Shown here piece by piece: positions 52,604 through 62,023 of a DNA stretch of 64,000 nucleotides. The notes below the pieces were generated by a model, which worked only from the letters and a program-made list of their open reading frames with translations, ran no database searches and was not told the origin of the DNA. Location of the stretch: the NCBI RefSeq assembly GCF_039524015.1, contig NZ_BAAAGF010000001.1, forward strand, positions 1,409,799 through 1,473,798, in the 5' to 3' direction. The translations under genes were made by a program, and so were the position numbers. How positions within the stretch are numbered: position 1 is the first letter of the stretch; each line of letters opens with the position of its first letter. This stretch comes from Gaetbulibacter_B jejuensis (GTDB taxonomy: Bacteria > Bacteroidota > Bacteroidia > Flavobacteriales > Flavobacteriaceae).

Positions 52604-52611
52604 TAATTTTG
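52604..52611 (+). promoter_or_regulatory. mdh promoter -7 element
   Basis: TAATTTTG matches TAnnTTTG; leader about 35 nt. Confidence 0.5.
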
Positions 52612-52651
52612 CAGTCTTAAAAATCAACACAATTTTAAAAATTATTTATAT

Positions 52652-53578
52652 ATGAAAGTAACAGTAGTTGGAGCAGGAGCAGTAGGTGCAAGTTGTGCAG
52701 AATATATTGCAATTAAAAACTTTGCATCTGAAGTTGTATTATTAGATATTAAAGAAGGTTTTGCCGAAGGTAAAGCTATGGATTTAATGCAAACCGCATC
52801 TTTAAACGGTTTTGATACAAAAATTACAGGTGTAACTAACGATTATAGCAAAACAGCTAATAGTGATATTTGTGTAATTACTTCAGGTATTCCTCGTAAA
52901 CCAGGAATGACTCGTGAAGAATTAATAGGTATCAATGCTGGTATTGTAAAATCGGTTTCATCTAGTTTAATAGAGCATTCTCCTAACACTATAATGATTG
53001 TTGTAAGTAACCCTATGGATACTATGACGTATTTAGTACACAAAACTACTAGTTTACCTAAAAACAGAATTATAGGAATGGGTGGAGCTTTAGATTCTGC
53101 ACGTTTTAAATACAGATTAGCTGAAGCTTTAGGAGCTCCTATTAGTGATGTTGACGGAATGGTAATTGGAGGTCATAGCGATAAAGGTATGGTGCCTTTA
53201 ACTGCGCATGCAACAAGAAACAGTATTAAAGTATCTGAGTTCTTATCAGAAGAAAGATTAGACCAAGTAAAAGAAGATACTAAAGTTGGTGGAGCAACAC
53301 TTACAAAATTATTAGGTACTTCTGCTTGGTATGCTCCAGGAGCTGCAGTAAGCGGATTGGTACAAGCTATCGCTTGCGATCAAAAGAAAATGTTCCCATG
53401 TTCAGCTTTATTAGAAGGTGAGTACGGATTAAACGATTTATGTATTGGTGTTCCTGTAATTTTAGGACGTAATGGTATTGAAGAAATCGTAAGCATTGAG
53501 CTTAGTGATGCCGAAAAAGCACACATGCAAGAAAGTGCTGAAGGTGTAAGTAAAACTAACGGATTATTAGAATTATAA
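52652..53578 (+). CDS. mdh: malate dehydrogenase
   Basis: 308 residues of the LDH/MDH superfamily: NAD fold VVGAGAVGASCAEYIA with the acidic ribose-binding residue in VLLDIKEG, ITSGIPRKPGMTREELI (substrate loop Arg), VVSNPMDTMTYL, the catalytic histidine in GGHSDKGMVPL and an LDH-like C-terminal domain. It oxidises malate to oxaloacetate in the TCA cycle. Own promoter and a terminator palindrome after it. Confidence 0.95.
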   Translation: MKVTVVGAGAVGASCAEYIAIKNFASEVVLLDIKEGFAEGKAMDLMQTASLNGFDTKITGVTNDYSKTANSDICVITSGIPRKPGMTREELIGINAGIVKSVSSSLIEHSPNTIMIVVSNPMDTMTYLVHKTTSLPKNRIIGMGGALDSARFKYRLAEALGAPISDVDGMVIGGHSDKGMVPLTAHATRNSIKVSEFLSEERLDQVKEDTKVGGATLTKLLGTSAWYAPGAAVSGLVQAIACDQKKMFPCSALLEGEYGLNDLCIGVPVILGRNGIEEIVSIELSDAEKAHMQESAEGVSKTNGLLEL

Positions 53579-53607
53579 ATTTTAGCTTTCACGATTAAAA
53601 TAGACTT

Positions 53608-53638
53608 AAAGACTGCTATATAGCAGTCTTTATTTTTT
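53608..53638 (+). terminator. mdh terminator
   Basis: A perfect 24-nt palindrome (53608-53631, AAAGACTGCTAT and its complement) followed by a T-rich run. Confidence 0.85.
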
Positions 53639-53653
53639 TCATATATTTGGCGC

Positions 53654-54271
53654 ATGAATTTGAGATGGTACATTAGTACTCTGGTAATCATTTTATCTGT
53701 ATTAGGTGGTTTTTCTAGCCAGCAGCAATCGTCTGTACCTAATCAGGAAGTTGTTTTACAATTTACAGGAGAACATGTAAGTCATGAAGATACACAAAAT
53801 GCTATAGCTAATGTAAAACAGCAGTTACAACATGCAGGAGCTGAAAACATTAAGGTTGTAGAGCAAGATAACGGTCAACTAAAAATTACCTATTACAGCA
53901 CTTCTGACGTTACCAATATTAAAAAGCAATTATCTCAAGATAATGTTCTAGATTTAGGTGTTACTGCTTTTGATGACAAATCAAGGAGTAATGAACTTCC
54001 ATCAAGAAATACATCAATTGACTACAATGTTGATGTTTACGAAATTCATAGTAACTACGACATTGGATTAAGTGGTAAACTTGCTGTAGAATTAAAATCT
54101 GACCACGACCGATTAATAAACCCAAATGTATTTGCGCCTTCATATTACCTTAATATTGATGCCACTGAGCAATTAAGAGCGTCTAGTTATGTGTTTAGAA
54201 GATATATTGCTAACGCAATAGATAAGTATTCCTACAAAATTCCTGAAGTTAGAGCAGGACCTTTAGCTTAA
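53654..54271 (+). CDS. exported protein with SecD P1-like domain, near secDF
   Basis: 205 residues. An N-terminal membrane or signal helix (1-22) is followed by a domain (about 35-100) that lines up by eye with the P1 region of the SecDF protein encoded next: IANVKQQLQHAGAENIKV, DNGQLKITYYSTSDVTNIKKQL against EVLRKRIDKFGVTQPNIQ, GRILVELPGAKDVERVKKLL. The remaining ~100 residues are unknown. Suggested role: periplasmic accessory of Sec export; this is inference from similarity and location. A 179-base gap with its own promoter separates it from secDF. Confidence 0.65.
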   Translation: MNLRWYISTLVIILSVLGGFSSQQQSSVPNQEVVLQFTGEHVSHEDTQNAIANVKQQLQHAGAENIKVVEQDNGQLKITYYSTSDVTNIKKQLSQDNVLDLGVTAFDDKSRSNELPSRNTSIDYNVDVYEIHSNYDIGLSGKLAVELKSDHDRLINPNVFAPSYYLNIDATEQLRASSYVFRRYIANAIDKYSYKIPEVRAGPLA

Positions 54272-54385
54272 TCAGTTATTAAAAGATAAGTTTCTATACC
54301 CAAAAGCTTATCACTCCTATTAAAGATAGTTTTTCGTGTTTTATCGAAAAGCGCATTTAAAACCACTTATAATCATAAAAAATAA

Positions 54386-54415
54386 TTGTCAAATTCTGAG
54401 TAAATTCTATATTTG
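54386..54415 (+). promoter_or_regulatory. secDF promoter
   Basis: TTG (54386-54388), a 19-nt spacer and TATATTTG (54408-54415): a complete Bacteroidetes-type promoter, 35 nt before the ATG. Confidence 0.7.
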
Positions 54416-54450
54416 CTCGTTTTTAAAAAATTTGACCAAAAAATAAAGTA

Positions 54451-57447
54451 ATGCAAAACAAAGGATTAGTAAAGCTATTTGCAGTGTTATTTGGTTTGGT
54501 AAGTATATACCAATTATCATTTACATTCAAAGCTAATCAAATTGACAGTACTGCTGAAGAATTAGCAATAAGTAAATTTGATACACCAGAAGAAAGAGCA
54601 GCCGAAGAGGTAAGATACCTAGACTCTCTTAAAACAAACAAAGTTGATGTAGACGGAAAACAAGAAAGCATTAAAGTTTTCGATATAGGAATTGCCGACT
54701 ACACGTACAACGAGGTAAAAGACAAGGCCATGAACCTTGGTCTTGACCTTAAAGGAGGAATTAACGTTATCCTTGAAATATCTGTAAAAGATATCTTAGT
54801 AGGATTAGCAAACGACTCTAAAGACCCAGTTTTTAACAAGGCGTTAAGTGATGCTGAGGAAATTCAAAAAGACGCTCAAGAGCCATATTTAGAGTCTTTC
54901 TACAAAGCTTTTGATGCTATAAAAGGAGACCAAAAATTAGCTTCTCCTGATATTTTTGCTAACAGAACAATGTACCCAGACATTACAAACGATATGTCTG
55001 ACGATGACGTTAAAGGCATTATCAAAACTAAAGTTGATGAGTCTATCGTTTCTGCATTTGAGGTATTACGTAAGCGTATTGATAAGTTTGGTGTTACTCA
55101 ACCAAATATTCAGCGTTTAGGAAACTCAGGACGTATTTTAGTAGAGCTTCCAGGAGCTAAAGATGTTGAGCGTGTTAAAAAACTTTTACAAAGTACTGCA
55201 CAGTTAGAGTTTTGGGATGCGTATAGAGGAGAGCAATTTCTTCCATTCTTAGCGCAAGCTAACGAAACGTTGAAGCCTATAGTTAATACTGAAAAAGATA
55301 CTGAGGTAACTGTTGATTCTACTGTAGCTGAAAAAACTGATAGTTTAATTGATGATTTAGTAGGTGAAACAACTACTGATTCTACAGATGTAGCAGTAAA
55401 CCCAATTTTTGATTTATTAAGAGGTTATGGTTCAGGAGGACCTGTAGTAGCAACTTTTGAAGCAAAAGATAAAGAACTTGTTACTTCATACTTAAACAAT
55501 CCACAGGTAAGAGCATTATTGCCAGCTGAACAACGTTATGTGAAATTTGTTTGGGGAATTCAACCAAAAGATAGTGATTATGTAGATTTATATGCACTTG
55601 TAGGAAACAGAGAAAATCAACCACCTTTAAGTGGAGCTGTTATTTCTGATGCACGTCAATCTTATAGCCAAACAGGTAAGCCATCTGTAAGTATGCAAAT
55701 GGATAGCAAAGGTGCTAAGATTTGGGAAGAAATGACAGGAAAAGCGTATCAGCAACAAAGCCAAATAGCAATTGTTCTTGATGATATTGTATATTCTGCT
55801 CCAGGTGTAACAACTGGTCCAATTTCTGGAGGTAACTCTGAAATATCTGGTTCATTCACATTAAACGAAGCAGTAGATTTAGCTAACGTATTAAGAGCTG
55901 GTAAGTTACCTGCTTCGGCTGATATTGTTCAAGCTGAAGAAGTTGGTGCTACTTTAGGACAAGAAGCTATTGATAGTGGTATTAAATCATTTTTAATTGC
56001 ATTATCATTAGTATTATTATGGATGATACTATACTATGGTAAGTCAGGTATTTTTGCTGATATTGCCTTATTATTCAACATTCTTTTAATATTTGGAGTA
56101 CTTTCAGGGTTAGGAGCTGTGTTAACGCTTCCTGGTTTAGCAGGTATTGTATTAACAATTGGTATGTCGGTAGATGCCAACGTACTTATTTTTGAACGTG
56201 TACGTGAAGAAATAGCAAAAGGTAAAGGACAAAAAGAAGCTGTAAAAGATGGTTTTGCTAATGCATTGTCTTCTATCTTAGATGCTAACATTACAACAGG
56301 TTTAACTGCAATTATATTATTTGTGTTTGGTACTGGTCCAATTAAAGGATTTGCTACAACATTATTAATTGGTATTGTTACGTCTTTATTTACTGCAATA
56401 TTCATCACTAGATTATTAGTTGACTGGTATGTAAACAGAGGTGGTAAACTAGAGTTCTCTACTGCGTTAACAAAAGGATTATTTAAAAACTTGAACATCG
56501 ATTTTATTAGTAAGAGAAAAGTGGCTTATGTGTTTTCAGCAATTTTAATTGTTGTTAGTATTGGTTCTTTAGCTACTAAAGGATTAGATCAAGGTATTGA
56601 TTTTGTTGGAGGTAGAACTTACCAAGTACGTTTTGACCAAGATGTGAATCCTGAAGAGGTTAAAGCTGATGTAGAAAGCGTTTTTGAAAGCGCTGAGGTA
56701 AAAACAATTGGTAATTCTCACCAATTGAAAATATCTACAAAGTTCATGGTAAATGAAAATTCAGCTGAAGCAGATTCTATCGTTCAAACTAAATTATACG
56801 AATCACTAAGCAAATACTTACCACAAGGAACATCGTATGACGATTTCTCTAAAGCTAAAAACAATGTAGGTAAAGTATTCTCTGGTAAAGTAAGTCCAAC
56901 AATTGCTGATGATATCAAAAAAGAGTCTTTCTGGGCTGTACTTGGGTCATTAGTAGTTGTATTCTTATACATCTTATTACGATTTAAAAAATGGCAATTC
57001 TCAACTGGAGCAGTTGCTGCGGTTTTCCATGATATTATTATTGTATTAGGAGTGTTCTCTATTACTTATTCATTTATGCCATTTAGTATGGAAATTGACC
57101 AAGCGTTTATTGCAGCTATCTTAACCGTAATTGGTTACTCTCTAAACGATACAGTAGTTGTGTTTGATAGAATTAGAGAAGTGATAGCAGAAAGAGCTGG
57201 TTTTAAAGGTGGAAAAAATATTAACTCTGCAATTAACAGTACTTTAAGTAGAACATTGAATACCTCTTTAACAACGTTAGTGGTATTATTGGCAATGTTT
57301 ATTTTTGGAGCTGATTCTTTAAGAGGTTTATTATTTGCACTTATAGTTGGTGTGGTTGTAGGTACATATTCTTCTGTATTTATTGCAACTCCAGTTATGT
57401 ATGATACTTTAAAAAACAAAGGAGAAACAGCTGAAGATAAAGAGTAA
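54451..57447 (+). CDS. secDF: fused protein translocase subunit SecDF
   Basis: 998 residues; SecD and SecF are joined in one chain, as usual in Bacteroidetes. The SecD half has MNLGLDLKGGINVILEI, the P1 domain, an acidic Thr/Asp-rich insert (about 280-310) and a TM block with GIVLTIGMSVDANVLIFERVREE. The SecF half begins near 675 with GLDQGIDFVGGRTYQVRF and ends with VIGYSLNDTVVVFDRIRE. It uses proton motive force to complete Sec export, here needed for many signal-peptide and T9SS proteins. Confidence 0.96.
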   Translation: MQNKGLVKLFAVLFGLVSIYQLSFTFKANQIDSTAEELAISKFDTPEERAAEEVRYLDSLKTNKVDVDGKQESIKVFDIGIADYTYNEVKDKAMNLGLDLKGGINVILEISVKDILVGLANDSKDPVFNKALSDAEEIQKDAQEPYLESFYKAFDAIKGDQKLASPDIFANRTMYPDITNDMSDDDVKGIIKTKVDESIVSAFEVLRKRIDKFGVTQPNIQRLGNSGRILVELPGAKDVERVKKLLQSTAQLEFWDAYRGEQFLPFLAQANETLKPIVNTEKDTEVTVDSTVAEKTDSLIDDLVGETTTDSTDVAVNPIFDLLRGYGSGGPVVATFEAKDKELVTSYLNNPQVRALLPAEQRYVKFVWGIQPKDSDYVDLYALVGNRENQPPLSGAVISDARQSYSQTGKPSVSMQMDSKGAKIWEEMTGKAYQQQSQIAIVLDDIVYSAPGVTTGPISGGNSEISGSFTLNEAVDLANVLRAGKLPASADIVQAEEVGATLGQEAIDSGIKSFLIALSLVLLWMILYYGKSGIFADIALLFNILLIFGVLSGLGAVLTLPGLAGIVLTIGMSVDANVLIFERVREEIAKGKGQKEAVKDGFANALSSILDANITTGLTAIILFVFGTGPIKGFATTLLIGIVTSLFTAIFITRLLVDWYVNRGGKLEFSTALTKGLFKNLNIDFISKRKVAYVFSAILIVVSIGSLATKGLDQGIDFVGGRTYQVRFDQDVNPEEVKADVESVFESAEVKTIGNSHQLKISTKFMVNENSAEADSIVQTKLYESLSKYLPQGTSYDDFSKAKNNVGKVFSGKVSPTIADDIKKESFWAVLGSLVVVFLYILLRFKKWQFSTGAVAAVFHDIIIVLGVFSITYSFMPFSMEIDQAFIAAILTVIGYSLNDTVVVFDRIREVIAERAGFKGGKNINSAINSTLSRTLNTSLTTLVVLLAMFIFGADSLRGLLFALIVGVVVGTYSSVFIATPVMYDTLKNKGETAEDKE

Positions 57448-57471
57448 GAATTATATACTATTCTGAATAAC

Positions 57472-57505
57472 AAAAAAGCCACTCTTTTAGAGTGGCTTTT
57501 TTATT
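57472..57505. terminator. bidirectional terminator between secDF and DUF192
   Basis: A 14-bp perfect stem (AAAAAAGCCACTCT / AGAGTGGCTTTTTT) with a 3-nt loop between convergent genes. Confidence 0.93.
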
Positions 57506-57545
57506 TTATAGTTGCTTAAGTTTTTATTTATTATAGTTTGAAAAT

Positions 57546-58043
57546 TTATAAAGTAGTGAATGAAATGCTATCACCAGCAGTAAGCTTCCATTCATCACTT
57601 AAACCTGCGTTTATTTCAAGAACATATTTAGCAGGTGCTTTTGACGGTAACGATGTTTCGTCATAAGGCTTAGCATTTTTTTGGATATTGATAATGGTTT
57701 TATCAGCATTTAAAAAAATAATATCCAAAGGAATTTTGGTATTCTTCATATAGAAACTATGGTATTTCTCATCTGGGAAAATAAATAGCATCCCTTGAGA
57801 ATCTTTCATACTATCTCTATACATTAAACCAGTTTGTGTTTGGTAATCATCATCAGCTATTTCTATATCTAAAGTTTTAACTATAGAGTCTGAAGTGCTT
57901 TTGTAAAGTGTTAGTTCACCTTCTTTTTTAAAGGAAATAACTACTGGTTTAATCGCTTTTTTGTCTTCTTTACAAGATGTGTTTGCTAAACAAAATATGC
58001 TTAAACTAGCAACATATACTATGTTGTAAATTTTCTTTCTCAT
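57546..58043 (-). CDS. DUF192 family lipoprotein
   Basis: 165 residues with a lipoprotein signal (LANTSCKEDK) and the DUF192 core: LDIEIADDDYQTQTGLMYRDSM, GMLFIFPDEKYHSFYMKNTKIPLDIIFLN and YVLEINAGLSDEWKL. Function unknown in the family. Its ATG overlaps the lgt stop codon by one base (TAATG), so it is translated with lgt. Confidence 0.9.
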   Translation of the reverse strand: MRKKIYNIVYVASLSIFCLANTSCKEDKKAIKPVVISFKKEGELTLYKSTSDSIVKTLDIEIADDDYQTQTGLMYRDSMKDSQGMLFIFPDEKYHSFYMKNTKIPLDIIFLNADKTIINIQKNAKPYDETSLPSKAPAKYVLEINAGLSDEWKLTAGDSISFTTL

Positions 58044-58867
58044 TAAGAAAGCTTTGATTTAGGCTTATAAACAAACATAAAGTATAGTCCTATTAAAATA
58101 AAAGGAATACTTAACCATTGACCTGTGTTTAAAGCCCATGCAGCACGTTCTTCAACTTGTGCCTCTTTAACAAACTCAACAAAAAATCTAACAGTCCATA
58201 ATAACACTAAAAACAAGCCAAATAAAAACCCTTCTTGTTCACTTTTCTTAGTTTTCCAATAGAAATAAAATAGAATAAGGAACACGAACACATAACAGAT
58301 TGCTTCGTAAAGTTGTGCTGGATGTCTTGGAAAATCTTCACCCAATTTTGTGAAAACTACTCCGTAATCAGAGTTGGTTGGTTTTCCTATGATTTCAGAA
58401 TTAATAAAGTTCCCAAATCGAACAAAAACAGCTCCAGAAGCTACAGGAATTACAACTCTGTCTAATATCCAAAGCACCGATTTTTTAAGCACTTTCTTAT
58501 TGTATAAATACATTGAGACAATCATAGCCATAGCAGCACCATGACTTGCTAGTCCTTGAAAACCTGTAAAATGAATACCTCCTTTAAAGCTAAAAGGTAA
58601 AAAGACGCTAAAGAAATCTTCTTTAAAAAGTTCGGGTTGGTAAAAAATAACATGACCTAATCTTGCACCAAGCATAATACCTACTACAGAATAGATAAAG
58701 AGCGAGTCTAAAGATTCGTTGCTTTCGTTTTCATTTTTATAAATGCGTTTCATGATGTAGAAACCAAGTATAAAAGCTACAATCCACATCATACTGTAAT
58801 AATGTAGTGTAAAAAAGCTTAAGTCTATTCCTTTTGATGGGTTCCAGTCTATATGTAAAAAATGCAT
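58043..58867 (-). CDS. lgt: prolipoprotein diacylglyceryl transferase
   Basis: 274 residues, seven membrane helices. LGARLGHVIFYQPELF holds the conserved His-Tyr region, then FTGFQGLASHGAAMAM, and the Lgt signature region VASGAVFVRFGNFINSEIIGKPT with the catalytic Arg. It attaches diacylglycerol to the lipobox cysteine, so it serves the many lipoproteins in this window, including the downstream, co-translated DUF192 protein. Confidence 0.96.
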   Translation of the reverse strand: MHFLHIDWNPSKGIDLSFFTLHYYSMMWIVAFILGFYIMKRIYKNENESNESLDSLFIYSVVGIMLGARLGHVIFYQPELFKEDFFSVFLPFSFKGGIHFTGFQGLASHGAAMAMIVSMYLYNKKVLKKSVLWILDRVVIPVASGAVFVRFGNFINSEIIGKPTNSDYGVVFTKLGEDFPRHPAQLYEAICYVFVFLILFYFYWKTKKSEQEGFLFGLFLVLLWTVRFFVEFVKEAQVEERAAWALNTGQWLSIPFILIGLYFMFVYKPKSKLS

Positions 58868-58933
58868 GTGTTTATTTTTTCAAAGGTAAATATACTACTT
58901 TGAGTGTGACTAAGTGTTAAGTATTTTTGAAAA

Positions 58934-59167
58934 TTAGTTTTCCTTTTCAGGAACAGGGTCAAAACCAGAACCTCCCCAAGGATGACAACTAAAAATCCTT
59001 TTTATTGCCAGTTTTCCACCTTTTAATAAGCCATGTTTTAATAATGCGTCCTTTGTGTAGTAAGAACAAGTAGGTTGGTATCTACATGTTGAAGGTAGAA
59101 AAGGTGAAATTAATGTTTGATAGACCTTTATTAAAAATAAAAAAGGAGCTATTATAATTTTTTTCAT
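58934..59167 (-). CDS. yidD: membrane protein insertion efficiency factor YidD
   Basis: 77 residues. An N-terminal amphipathic helix and the YidD pattern ISPFLPSTCRYQPTCSYYTKDALLKHG with CHPWGGSGFDPVP, including three conserved cysteines. It aids YidC-linked insertion of inner-membrane proteins. It lies 2 bases after the cysS stop codon, so is likely co-transcribed with it. Confidence 0.94.
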   Translation of the reverse strand: MKKIIIAPFLFLIKVYQTLISPFLPSTCRYQPTCSYYTKDALLKHGLLKGGKLAIKRIFSCHPWGGSGFDPVPEKEN

Positions 59168-59169
59168 GA

Positions 59170-60651
59170 CTAGTTTGTCGTAAAAGTAGTTCCTTCTTTA
59201 CCATCTTTAAGCTGAATTCCAGCTTCAGCTAATTCGTCACGTATTTTATCAGATAAAGCAAAGTCTTTATTAGCTCTGGCTTCTTGTCGTAATTTAATTA
59301 AAATATCAACAGCAGCAGATAATTTATCAGTACCAGACTCTTTTTTTGATTCGTTTTGTAATCCTAAAACATCAAATGTAAATGCGTACATAGTTTGTTT
59401 TAGAAGTTTTAAATCTTCAGAAGTAATAGAGGCTTTACCGTCTTTTATTTGGTTGATGTATTTAGCAGCGTCAAATAAATGAGCTATTAATATTGGAGAA
59501 TTAAAATCATCATTCATAGCATCGTAACAGTTCTGTTTCCATTCAGAAACATTTAATGTAGATGTGGATGTAGACGATATGCTATCTAGTAAATTAATAG
59601 CATCCATTAATCTATGAAACCCTTTTTCGCTAGCCAATAATCCATCGTCAGTAAGGTCTAATACACTTCTGTAAGACGATTGAGCATTAAAAAAACGTAT
59701 AACACTTGGTGAATATGCTTTACTGAAAAATTTGTTGTCACCAGAAAGTAACTCGTCAGGGTTTACAGTGTTACCTGTAGATTTAGACATACGCTGTCCA
59801 TTAAGATGAAGCATATTAGCATGCATCCAGTAGTTAACAGGCGATTGTCCTTTAGCAGCTTCGTTTTGAGCAATTTCGCACTCGTGATGTGGAAATTTTA
59901 AGTCCATACCACCACCATGAATATCAAAACGGTCACCAAGATATTTGGTACTCATTGCTGTACATTCTAAGTGCCAACCAGGAAAACCATCGCTCCAAGG
60001 AGAAGGCCAACGCATAATGTGTTGTGGTTCGGCTTTTTTCCAAAGGGCAAAATCTTGCGGATTTTTTTTGTCGCTTTGTCCATCAAGTTCACGTGTGTTG
60101 TGGATTAAATCGTCCAACTTACGTTTACTTAACTTGCCATAATCATTCGTTTCATTAAACTTATGTACATCAAAATATACCGATCCGTTTACTTCGTAAG
60201 CAAAACCATTTTTTATTATGGTGCTAATAAGTTCAATTTGTTCAATAATATGACCTGTAGCTGTAGGCTCAATACTTGGTGGTAAAAAATTGAAAATACT
60301 TAAAATGTTGTGAAAGTCTACAGTGTAGCGTTGCACAACTTCCATAGGTTCAATTTGCTCTAAACGCGCCTTTTTTGTGATTTTGTCTTCACCAGCATCA
60401 GCATCGTTTTCTAAATGACCAGCATCAGTAATATTTCTTACATAACGTACTTTATACCCTAAATGCTTTAGGTATCTAAAAACCATATCAAAAGACATAA
60501 AAGTTCTTACATTACCTAAGTGTACATTACTGTAAACTGTAGGTCCACAAACATACATACCTACATACCCTTCGGTAATAGATTTAAAAGGTTCTTTTTG
60601 TCCGCTTAATGAGTTGTAAATTTTAATGTGTTGCTGGTCGTAAAGATGCAT
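59170..60651 (-). CDS. cysS: cysteinyl-tRNA synthetase
   Basis: 493 residues, class I. HIGH-type motif VHLGN in PTVYSNVHLGNVRT after the zinc cysteine in MYVCGPT, HLECTAMS and HHECEIAQ zinc ligands, KMSKS-type RMSKSTGN, and a C-terminal DALR-like domain. It charges tRNA-Cys. It lies between folE and yidD on the same strand. Confidence 0.97.
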   Translation of the reverse strand: MHLYDQQHIKIYNSLSGQKEPFKSITEGYVGMYVCGPTVYSNVHLGNVRTFMSFDMVFRYLKHLGYKVRYVRNITDAGHLENDADAGEDKITKKARLEQIEPMEVVQRYTVDFHNILSIFNFLPPSIEPTATGHIIEQIELISTIIKNGFAYEVNGSVYFDVHKFNETNDYGKLSKRKLDDLIHNTRELDGQSDKKNPQDFALWKKAEPQHIMRWPSPWSDGFPGWHLECTAMSTKYLGDRFDIHGGGMDLKFPHHECEIAQNEAAKGQSPVNYWMHANMLHLNGQRMSKSTGNTVNPDELLSGDNKFFSKAYSPSVIRFFNAQSSYRSVLDLTDDGLLASEKGFHRLMDAINLLDSISSTSTSTLNVSEWKQNCYDAMNDDFNSPILIAHLFDAAKYINQIKDGKASITSEDLKLLKQTMYAFTFDVLGLQNESKKESGTDKLSAAVDILIKLRQEARANKDFALSDKIRDELAEAGIQLKDGKEGTTFTTN

Positions 60652-60674
60652 TTGCTTTTTGTGTGATGTTTAAA

Positions 60675-61352
60675 CTAAAATTGAGTGTCTAATTTAATAT
60701 AATCTAAGAATTCTCTACGAGTTTCTTCATTTTTAAATTTTCCTCCAAATTCAGAAGTGACTGTGCTGCTTTCTATATCTCTAATTCCTCTAGAGTTAAC
60801 GCACAAGTGTTTAGCATCAATAACACAAGCTACATCTTCAGTATTTAAAACACTTTGAAGTTCTTTTACGATTTGTATGGTAAGACGTTCTTGTACTTGA
60901 GGTCGCTTTGCGTAATAATCGACAATACGATTCATTTTTGAAAGACCTACAACTGTACCGTTAGATATGTAAGCTACATGAGCTCTACCAACAATTGGTA
61001 ATAAGTGATGTTCGCATGTAGAATAAACAGTTATGTTTTTTTCTACTAGCATTTCACCATATTTATATTTATTGTCAAAGGTTGACGCGCTAGGTTTTTT
61101 ATCAGGGTTTAAACCTCCAAAAATTTCCTTCACAAACATTTTAGCAACACGCATAGGTGTGCCGCTAAGGCTGTCATCAGTCAGGTCTAGACCTAAAGTC
61201 TCCATTATGTGTCTAACGTCATCCTTAATAATGTCTATTTTTTCATCATTAGTAAGGTTAAAAGCATCAGATCTCATTGGAGTGTCGGCAGAAGTGCCAA
61301 TGTGGTCATTACCAATAGAATCAAAATCTTCTATGTCTTTTTCTATTTTCAT
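60675..61352 (-). CDS. folE: GTP cyclohydrolase I
   Basis: 225 residues. STCEHHLLPIVGRAHVAYI carries the zinc Cys and catalytic His, LSKMNRIVDYYAKRPQVQERLT is the signature, and CVIDAKHLCVNSRGI supplies the last zinc cysteine. The N-terminal ~40 residues are a variable acidic extension. It opens the GTP ring for tetrahydrofolate synthesis and, through dihydroneopterin triphosphate, also feeds deazaguanine (queE) synthesis. Heads the folE-cysS-yidD run. Confidence 0.96.
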   Translation of the reverse strand: MKIEKDIEDFDSIGNDHIGTSADTPMRSDAFNLTNDEKIDIIKDDVRHIMETLGLDLTDDSLSGTPMRVAKMFVKEIFGGLNPDKKPSASTFDNKYKYGEMLVEKNITVYSTCEHHLLPIVGRAHVAYISNGTVVGLSKMNRIVDYYAKRPQVQERLTIQIVKELQSVLNTEDVACVIDAKHLCVNSRGIRDIESSTVTSEFGGKFKNEETRREFLDYIKLDTQF

Positions 61353-61388
61353 TACAATTTTAAAAATAAGGTCAATTTAAACAGAAGG

Positions 61389-61396
61389 CAAAGATA
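61389..61396 (-). promoter_or_regulatory. folE promoter -7 element
   Basis: TATCTTTG on the minus strand, with a TTG 21 nt upstream at 61420-61418; leader about 35 nt. It ends 25 bases from the oppositely directed ECF-type motif at 61421. Confidence 0.55.
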
Positions 61397-61420
61397 AGCA
61401 ATTAAAAAAATTGAACACAA

Positions 61421-61452
61421 GGTAGGTGTTTTTTAATTTCAGTTGTTATATA
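61421..61452 (+). promoter_or_regulatory. candidate ECF promoter before the secreted two-gene unit (copy 3)
   Basis: GGTAGG (61421-61426), 16-nt spacer, TTGTTATATA (61443-61452), about 95 nt before the ATG at 61547. It aligns without gaps to the copy at 33400: the first 16 bases are identical and the -10-like block differs at two positions. Confidence 0.65.
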
Positions 61453-61546
61453 AATAAGCTGTGTAAAAGTTAATTTCATTAACATATTAACATAGTCTTT
61501 ATTAAAAAATTCTTAAATTTCACGTCTTTTAAAAATTGATAAAGCA

Positions 61547-62014
61547 ATGAAAATTAAATTACCGTTTCTACTTGCTGTATGTGTGTGTTTTATGACATTT
61601 TACTCAGCAAATTCTCAAAACATTAAACCTTCAATTTCGCTCATTAAGTATAATGATAATGTAAATGCTCCTTTAAATAGTAAAGAGTTAAAACAAATTA
61701 ATGAAGTTTATGGAGATAAGTCTAATGAGTATGTGTTAAACAGACCTCAAAGATTAAAGGACATTAAAAACTTATTAAGGAATAGAATTGAAATAAAACT
61801 TATTTCTAATCCTAACGACCAAAAACAATGTCCATTACTTTCAGAAGTACCATTGTTAAACTATTATGTTAGTGATTTACGAAGAGATACGGTTTTTAAT
61901 CCTCAAACGTTTAATCCTTTAAAGTACTTATTCAATGTTAATGGTCTGTCTGGTGAAATGTACCGAGTAGATAACACTAATTACTTTATCATAATTAAGT
62001 CTCAATTCCAATAA
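61547..62014 (+). CDS. small secreted protein paired with the next surface protein
   Basis: 155 residues with a signal peptide (1-23, YSANSQ). The body has no domain I recognise; notable are RPQRLKDIKNLLRNRIEIKLI and two cysteine-free strands near the end (YFIIIKSQF). It ends 9 nt before the CUB/P-domain gene and shares its candidate ECF promoter, so it may help export or anchor that protein. Confidence 0.75.
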   Translation: MKIKLPFLLAVCVCFMTFYSANSQNIKPSISLIKYNDNVNAPLNSKELKQINEVYGDKSNEYVLNRPQRLKDIKNLLRNRIEIKLISNPNDQKQCPLLSEVPLLNYYVSDLRRDTVFNPQTFNPLKYLFNVNGLSGEMYRVDNTNYFIIIKSQFQ

Positions 62015-62023
62015 AAAATTGCA

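Noticed and set aside
56034..56498. 154-codon open frame antisense to secDF
   Set aside because: It lies wholly inside secDF on the opposite strand; composition is that of a mirrored membrane gene, with no recognisable domain or promoter.
57135..57482. 115-codon antisense frame at the end of secDF
   Set aside because: Overlaps the SecF part of secDF and runs through the terminator hairpin; no protein features.
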